Below are positions 39,917-44,332 of a DNA stretch of 44,332 nucleotides, piece after piece. Location of the stretch: contig JBNJGC010000002.1 in assembly GCA_051747405.1 (NCBI GenBank), forward strand, positions 1-44,332, written 5' to 3'. Source of the DNA: JAPHTQ01 sp051747405 (GTDB lineage: Bacteria; Pseudomonadota; Gammaproteobacteria; Thiohalomonadales; Thiohalomonadaceae). The position numbers and the translations under genes were made by a program. Below the pieces are notes generated by a model. It was not told where the DNA came from and did not search any database. It saw only the letters and a program-made list of their open reading frames with translations. Within the stretch, counting starts at the first letter, position 1. Every line of letters starts with the position of its first letter.

Positions 39917-41359
39917 ATGAACGAAGCTCTGGCCAGCTGGGTAAAGCGGCTCGACAACCACAGCCTCCCTGCGCTGGAGGTCAACATCGAACGTCTGCGG
40001 CAACTGGGGGCACAGGAAGACGGCGATCTGGACCAGATGGTTGCGGTGATCGAGGCCGATCCGGGACTCACCCTGCGGCTGATGCGCTACATCAACAACC
40101 TTCGCCACAAACACCTACGCTCAGAGATCAGCACCGTCCGCCACGGCTTGATGATGCTGGGGCTGAGCCATGTGCAGCAGCTGCCGGAGGGGGTTGCCCC
40201 GCTAGAGTCTCTTGAGCCGACACGACGCCCCCCCCTTCTCCGCCAACTCAACCGCAGCTTTCACGCCGCCTGGCAGGCCCGCGACTGGGCCTACCGGCAG
40301 CGGGACACGGTCGCCGATGAGCTCTACATGGCGACCCTGCTGCACAACGTCGGCCAGATGCTGCTGACGGTACACGCCCCGGAGGAGCTGGAGCGGGTAC
40401 AGGAGCTGATGCACGAAAAGCAGATGGCGGCGGATGAGGCCGAGTATGTGGTATTCGGCTTCAGTATCGATCAGCTGACGCTGGAGCTGGCCCGGCTCTG
40501 GCGCCTCCCCAGCCTCCTGCGCGACAGCCTGCACAGTGAGAACGCGCAGCACAGTCGGGTGCTCAACGTCATGCTGGCGGCGCAGCTGGCGACCGAGGCC
40601 GAGCACGGCTGGTACCACCGCGCCATGTTGGAGCTGCTCGAACAGCTCTGCGACTTTCTCTTGGTCGACATTGCCAGCACCGCCACGCTGGTCCACCAGA
40701 ACGCCGTGGAGGCGGCCCGCGCCTCGGGCCACTTCGCGGTGGCTGATGCCGCCTGCGCCCTGCTCCACCCGGTGCCGCTGGAGCGGGAGGAGCGTCAGGC
40801 TGACGCGGAGCGGGAACAGGAGCAGGAACTCAGCGAGTTCTGCCTGGCCCCACAGCGCCAGGTACTGCTCAGGGTATTAAAGGAGTTGGCGGAGTTGCCC
40901 GACGGGGCGCCGCTGAGACGTGCCCTGGAGTTGGCGCTGGAGGGGTTGCACGAGGGGCTGGGACTCAACCGGGTGGTCTTCGCCATGCTCACTCCGGACA
41001 AGGAGCAGCTCAAGGCGCGCAGCATCGTCGGCAGCGAGAACGACCCGCTGTTCAGCCGCTTCGCTGTGGACCTGGCCTCCCACAACCTGTTCATGCGGCT
41101 GATGGAGAAGCCCCAGTCGTTGTGGCTGAACGACGACAACCGGGGCAAATTCTTCCCCCTCATCCCGATCCAGTTTCACAAACAGATCCGTATCGACAGC
41201 TTCTTCGTTATGTCGCTGTTCGTGCGCAGCAAACCGATAGGGATGTTCTATGCCGACCGCCACACCGAGGCCTGTAAGCTCGATGCCGAGAGCTACCGCC
41301 ACTTTAAACATTTGGTGGCGCAGGTCTCCCACACCCTGAGCCGCATCGTCAACTCATAG
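39917..41359 (+). CDS. HDOD-domain signalling protein with C-terminal GAF-like domain
   Basis: A 480-residue protein. The N-terminal part (about 1-260) is an HDOD domain: SLPALEVNIERLRQLGAQED, IEADPGLTLRLMRYINNLRH, and LYMATLLHNVGQMLLTVHAP, with only part of the HD metal residues present, as usual in HDOD. After an Arg/Glu-rich linker (about 285-310), a GAF-like domain follows (LEGLHEGLGLNRVVFAMLTP, then SFFVMSLFVRSKPIGMFYAD). Such proteins act in signalling networks, often touching motility or c-di-GMP. ATG 39917 is chosen because MNEALASWVKRLDNHSLPAL matches HDOD starts. It is convergent with recR, 4 bp apart. Confidence 0.85.
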   Translation: MNEALASWVKRLDNHSLPALEVNIERLRQLGAQEDGDLDQMVAVIEADPGLTLRLMRYINNLRHKHLRSEISTVRHGLMMLGLSHVQQLPEGVAPLESLEPTRRPPLLRQLNRSFHAAWQARDWAYRQRDTVADELYMATLLHNVGQMLLTVHAPEELERVQELMHEKQMAADEAEYVVFGFSIDQLTLELARLWRLPSLLRDSLHSENAQHSRVLNVMLAAQLATEAEHGWYHRAMLELLEQLCDFLLVDIASTATLVHQNAVEAARASGHFAVADAACALLHPVPLEREERQADAEREQEQELSEFCLAPQRQVLLRVLKELAELPDGAPLRRALELALEGLHEGLGLNRVVFAMLTPDKEQLKARSIVGSENDPLFSRFAVDLASHNLFMRLMEKPQSLWLNDDNRGKFFPLIPIQFHKQIRIDSFFVMSLFVRSKPIGMFYADRHTEACKLDAESYRHFKHLVAQVSHTLSRIVNS

Positions 41360-41363
41360 GCGC

Positions 41364-41957
41364 TCAGATCTCACGACGCCCGTTGAAGGCGTGGGAGAGT
41401 GTCCCGCCATCCACATAGCCCAGCTCCCCCCCCAGCGGTACACCGTGGGCGATGCGGGTGATACGAATCTCTCGCCCACGAACCATCTCACCAATATAGT
41501 GGGCGGTAGCCTCCCCCTCGACGGTGGGGTTGTTGGCGAGGATAACCTCCTCCACCTCGCCGCTGTCCAACTGCTCGGCCAACAGATCAAGGCCAATATC
41601 CTCCGGGCCGACACCGTCGAGCGGCGAGAGATGGCCCATGAGCACGAAGTAGCGTCCGCGATAGTCGGTCGACTGCTCCAGCGCCTCCACGTCTGCCGGG
41701 GATTCGACAATGCAGAGTGTCCCCTGCTCTCTGCGGGGGTTGCTGCAGATCGGGCACAGGGGCTCTTCACTAAAGGTGCGACAGCGGCTGCAGTGCCCCA
41801 CCCGCTCCATCGCCTCACGCAGCGCCTGGGCCAGACTCAGTGCCCCGTTGCGGTCTCGCTCGAGTAGATGGTAGGCCATGCGCTGTGCCGAGCGTGGCCC
41901 GACGCCCGGCAGGCAGCGTAACGCCTCAATGAGGCGGTTGATCACAGGGGTGCTCAT
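41364..41957 (-). CDS. recR: recombination mediator protein RecR
   Basis: RecR, with RecO and RecF, loads RecA on gapped DNA. It is 197 residues: a helix-hairpin-helix (LIEALRCLPGVGPRSAQRMA), a C4 zinc finger (CSRCRTFSEEPLCPIC), and a Toprim domain (GTLCIVESPADVEALEQSTD) with a conserved ANNPTVEGEATAHYI and RIAHGVPLGGELGYVDGGTL at the C-terminus. It lies 7 bp after ybaB in the classic dnaX-ybaB-recR cluster. Confidence 0.97.
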   Translation of the reverse strand: MSTPVINRLIEALRCLPGVGPRSAQRMAYHLLERDRNGALSLAQALREAMERVGHCSRCRTFSEEPLCPICSNPRREQGTLCIVESPADVEALEQSTDYRGRYFVLMGHLSPLDGVGPEDIGLDLLAEQLDSGEVEEVILANNPTVEGEATAHYIGEMVRGREIRITRIAHGVPLGGELGYVDGGTLSHAFNGRREI

Positions 41958-41964
41958 GGCGGTT

Positions 41965-42288
41965 TTAGAAGGGGAGCTTCATTCCGCCGGGCAGGTTCAT
42001 CCCTTCGGTCAGACCGGACATGCGCTCCTGAGAGGTCTGCTCCAGTTGGCGCACCGCGTCGTTCACCGCCGCGGCGACCAGATCTTCCAACATCTCCTTG
42101 TCATCAGACATCAGGCTGTCGTCGATGTTGACACGCTTGAGGTCGTGGCGTCCGGTCATCACTACCTTGACCATACCGCCGCCGGCCTGGCCGGTGATCT
42201 CCATATTCGCCAACTCCTCCTGGGCGCGCTGCATCTCCTCTTGCATCTTCTGCGCCTGCTTCATCAGATTACCAAGTCCGCCTTTCAT
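41965..42288 (-). CDS. ybaB: nucleoid-associated protein YbaB/EbfC
   Basis: A 107-residue DNA-binding protein that forms tweezer-like dimers. It begins MKGGLGNLMKQAQKMQEEMQ, has the conserved ANMEITGQAGGGMVKVVMTG strand region and LEDLVAAAVNDAVRQLEQTS helix, and ends with a Gly/Met-rich tail. Standard family length. Between dnaX and recR, its usual place. Confidence 0.96.
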   Translation of the reverse strand: MKGGLGNLMKQAQKMQEEMQRAQEELANMEITGQAGGGMVKVVMTGRHDLKRVNIDDSLMSDDKEMLEDLVAAAVNDAVRQLEQTSQERMSGLTEGMNLPGGMKLPF

Positions 42289-42374
42289 CTCTCACCTCTG
42301 TCGGTAATAGTGTTCAGTTCTCGGACCACCCTGCGGCGGGTGGTCCGGTCTATTCTAGCAAGGATAGGGGGTCG

Positions 42375-44060
42375 TTACTCGTTCGGTCGAACGCTGTTGG
42401 GGTCCACCTGACCATCGAAGTGGTCCAGTAGCGACTGCAGCTCCGGATCCGCCTCAATCGCCTGCTGCGCCTGCTGCTGCCGCGCCTGCTGCTGCTGTTC
42501 GCGCTGCTGGCGGGGCGTAGCCGCCTCGCTCGGTGTCTCACCGCTCTGGATGGTCAGGCTGATCGGCTTTTCGTAGTACATCTGTAGCGCCTGGGCCAAC
42601 CCCTGCTCAAACTTCGGGTTTAGCAGTGTCTCGAACCCCGGCTCAAGGGCCAGCACCACCCTCTCGCCGGTATGGCTGAGCAGGGCGGTATGCTCTGCCA
42701 GCTGCCGGGTCATACCGGCCAGCGGTAGTTTGGCCACCAACTCCGCCCAGGCACCGGGGCCATCCAGTGGGGTGGGGGCCGCCAACGGCCCCGCCTCTTC
42801 AGCAGCTGGGGGCGCCGCCTGTTCCGGAGCCGGCTCTTGCACCGCATCCGCCGGCGCCGCTGCGGCGGGCTCGGCTGTTTGGGACGCTTCAGCGGCTGGG
42901 GGCGGAGAGGCTGTGCTCGCCGCACTGGCTGGCTCAGCGCGCCGCTGTCCGCCGACCGCCGTAGCCCCGCTCCGTGGGGCCGGGCGGAAGGCGAGCATTC
43001 GCAGCAGCACCATCTCGAAACCGCTGCGCGGATCGGGCGCCAAGGGCAGATCCCGCCGCCCGGTGACGCCGATTTGATAGTAGAGCTGCACCTGCTCCGG
43101 CGCCAGCTGCTGCGCCAGCTCCAGCAGCGCCTCCCGGTCGCCAAAACTATCGTCCAGCGCCGCCGGCGCTTGCTGCGCCAGCGCCAATCGGTGCAGCAGG
43201 CTGTTGAGCTCCGCCAACACACCGGCATAGTCCGGCGACTGCTCGTCCAGCTCAGCCACGGCACCCAGCGCCGCCTCCGCCTCACCCGTGGCGAGGGTCT
43301 GCAAAAGGTGCAAAACGCGGTGGCGGTCGATACTGCCCAGCATCTCCCGCACCGCCGTCAACGCCACCTCACCGCCACCGTAGGCGATAGCCTGATCCAG
43401 CAGACTCAGGGCGTCACGCATCGAGCCGTCGGCGGCCCGCGCCAACTCCAGCAACGCGGCCGACTCGGCGACGATCCCCTCCTGCTCCAGGATCTGTGCC
43501 AAATAGTCGCGAATCGGCTCCAGCCCCAAGCGTTTAAGATTGAACTGCAGACAGCGTGAGAGGATGGTTACCGGCAGCCGCTGCGGATCGGTGGTGGCGA
43601 GCAGAAACTTCACATGGGGGGGCGGCTCTTCTAAGGTCTTGAGCAGCGCGTTGAAACTGTGCCCGGAGAGCATGTGCACCTCGTCGATGAGGTAGACCTT
43701 GTAGCGTCCACGGGTGGGGGCGTACTGCACATTTTCCAGCAGCTCGCGGGTATCCTCCACCTTGGTGCGCGAGGCGGCATCCACCTCGATAAGGTCGACA
43801 AAGCGCCCCTCGTCGATCTCCCGGCAGGCACTGCACTCGCCGCAGGGGGTGGAGCTCATCCCTTGCTCGCAGTTGATCGATTTGGCCAGAATGCGCGCCA
43901 CCGTGGTCTTGCCCACGCCGCGGGTGCCGGTAAAGAGGAAGGCGTGGTGCAGACGATCATTGTCCAACGCATTGATAAGCGCCCGCAGCACATGGGTCTG
44001 CCCCACCATTTGCGGAAAGTTGCGCGGGCGCCACTTGCGCGCCAATACCTGATAACTCAT
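42375..44060 (-). CDS. dnaX: DNA polymerase III subunit gamma/tau
   Basis: DnaX is the clamp-loader ATPase. It is 561 residues: the start MSYQVLARKWRPRNFPQMVG, Walker A FLFTGTRGVGKTTVARIL, zinc site CEQGMSSTPCGECSAC, Walker B YLIDEVHMLSGHSFNALL and the SRC motif (TTDPQRLPVTILSRCLQFNL). An Ala/Pro-rich linker (about 360-420) leads to the tau-specific domain and a Gln-rich tail. ATG 44060 is chosen over 44090 on homology. I saw no A-rich slippery site like the one making gamma in E. coli, so tau may be the only product or gamma may arise otherwise. Confidence 0.96.
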   Translation of the reverse strand: MSYQVLARKWRPRNFPQMVGQTHVLRALINALDNDRLHHAFLFTGTRGVGKTTVARILAKSINCEQGMSSTPCGECSACREIDEGRFVDLIEVDAASRTKVEDTRELLENVQYAPTRGRYKVYLIDEVHMLSGHSFNALLKTLEEPPPHVKFLLATTDPQRLPVTILSRCLQFNLKRLGLEPIRDYLAQILEQEGIVAESAALLELARAADGSMRDALSLLDQAIAYGGGEVALTAVREMLGSIDRHRVLHLLQTLATGEAEAALGAVAELDEQSPDYAGVLAELNSLLHRLALAQQAPAALDDSFGDREALLELAQQLAPEQVQLYYQIGVTGRRDLPLAPDPRSGFEMVLLRMLAFRPAPRSGATAVGGQRRAEPASAASTASPPPAAEASQTAEPAAAAPADAVQEPAPEQAAPPAAEEAGPLAAPTPLDGPGAWAELVAKLPLAGMTRQLAEHTALLSHTGERVVLALEPGFETLLNPKFEQGLAQALQMYYEKPISLTIQSGETPSEAATPRQQREQQQQARQQQAQQAIEADPELQSLLDHFDGQVDPNSVRPNE

Positions 44061-44135
44061 GCCGTTGCTCAACCCTCTCTGATTACCCAATCCGACCGCG
44101 CCGGGAGAACGTCACGCGCTCAGTCAAAGATCCAC

Positions 44136-44141
44136 AGTATA
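44136..44141 (-). promoter_or_regulatory. candidate -10 element for dnaX
   Basis: TATACT on the minus strand, 76-81 bp upstream of the dnaX start, matching the sigma-70 -10 consensus at five of six bases. The -35 region is not convincing. It lies between ffs and dnaX. Confidence 0.35.
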
Positions 44142-44187
44142 CCTTGATGGAGGGTACCACAGCGAAGGGGAGATAGAAGATAAGGGT

Positions 44188-44299
44188 GGCGGCCCGCACC
44201 AGCCACACCCCGGCGCCCGAGTCCACCGCTGCGGCTGCTCCCTTCCGGGCCTGACCGGGTTCACGGCTTATCGTCGCGAGGGGACCAATGCGGCCCGCC
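44188..44299 (-). ncRNA. ffs: 4.5S signal recognition particle RNA
   Basis: On the minus strand the conserved Ffh-binding core is visible (GGTCAGG...CCGGAAGG...GCAGCC, window 44233-44256). Complementary ends (GGCGGGCCGCA at the 5' side, TGCGGGCCGCC at the 3' side, one mismatch) close a hairpin of about 112 nt, the right size for a gammaproteobacterial 4.5S RNA. A TACAAC about 8 bases upstream of the inferred 5' end could be its -10. The location just upstream of dnaX is the common one. The exact ends are estimated from pairing. Confidence 0.9.
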
Positions 44300-44332
44300 A
44301 TTGAACGGTTGTACCCCTGCTCGGGACTACAG

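Noticed and set aside
44083..44301. 72-codon minus-strand frame over ffs
   Set aside because: The sequence is the SRP RNA gene; the frame is incidental.
1..44332. CRISPR arrays, tRNA genes, insertion sequences, prophage or defence genes
   Set aside because: I looked for regularly spaced repeats, cloverleaf-like segments, transposases, integrases and toxin/restriction families and saw none.

Overview
This window is a GC-rich (by eye a little above 60% G+C) piece of a gammaproteobacterial chromosome. Protein sequences and gene order (prmB/aroC, ffs-dnaX-ybaB-recR, and a fliLMNOPQR-flhBA-flhF-fleN-fliA-che-mot-parCP-cheW locus) resemble Pseudomonas and Chromatiales-type, often sulfur-oxidising, gammaproteobacteria. 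The species cannot be fixed from the sequence. Three runs of exactly 100 N (2308-2407, 5808-5907, 34647-34746) mark scaffold joins of unknown true size, so this is a draft assembly.

Layout. 1-2075: the N-terminal part of leuC, divergent from a LysR-type regulator. 2076-4716: an AT-richer, repeat-laden stretch with an unrecognised gene and an MFS transporter, bounded by arrays of TTGAACC-like heptamers. 4717-8896: leftward aroC, hemN, prmB and mog. 9134-11718: a complete AmmeMemoRadiSam set (radical-SAM protein divergent from the MEMO-like and AMMECR1-like proteins). 11727-14144: a membrane pentapeptide-repeat protein, then a FliK-like protein overlapping a free-standing FlhB C-terminal domain. 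14265-33810: one leftward motility locus of about 19.5 kb, from fliL (with a good sigma-54 promoter) through the export gate, FlhF/FleN, FliA, CheY/Z/A/B, the MotCD stator, polar-array proteins ParC/ParP, CheW, a small acidic protein and a DUF2802-like protein. 34072-37692: orn (leftward), then an M48 protease, a monohaem cytochrome c, a pterin dehydratase and rsgA. 37696-39584: motAB, a second stator pair. 39917-41359: an HDOD protein with a probable C-terminal GAF domain. 41364-44299: recR, ybaB, dnaX and the 4.5S SRP RNA.

How it fits together. The motility genes describe a polar flagellum. FlhF and FleN set its place and number. FliLMN, FliOPQR and FlhAB form the switch and export gate. 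FliA drives late genes. CheA/W/Y/Z/B signal to the motor, ParC/ParP hold the chemosensory array at the pole, and two stators (MotAB, MotCD) power rotation. CheA carries three copies of a short acidic motif in its linker, possibly the docking region for ParP.

Most of the window is conserved core genome. I saw no CRISPR array, tRNA, prophage, insertion sequence or recognised defence system. The parts most worth a second look are the AmmeMemoRadiSam locus with its palindrome, the repeated CheA linker motif, a cytochrome c with no methionine after its haem site, a GYF-like/membrane/pentapeptide protein, and the heptamer arrays around the MFS gene.
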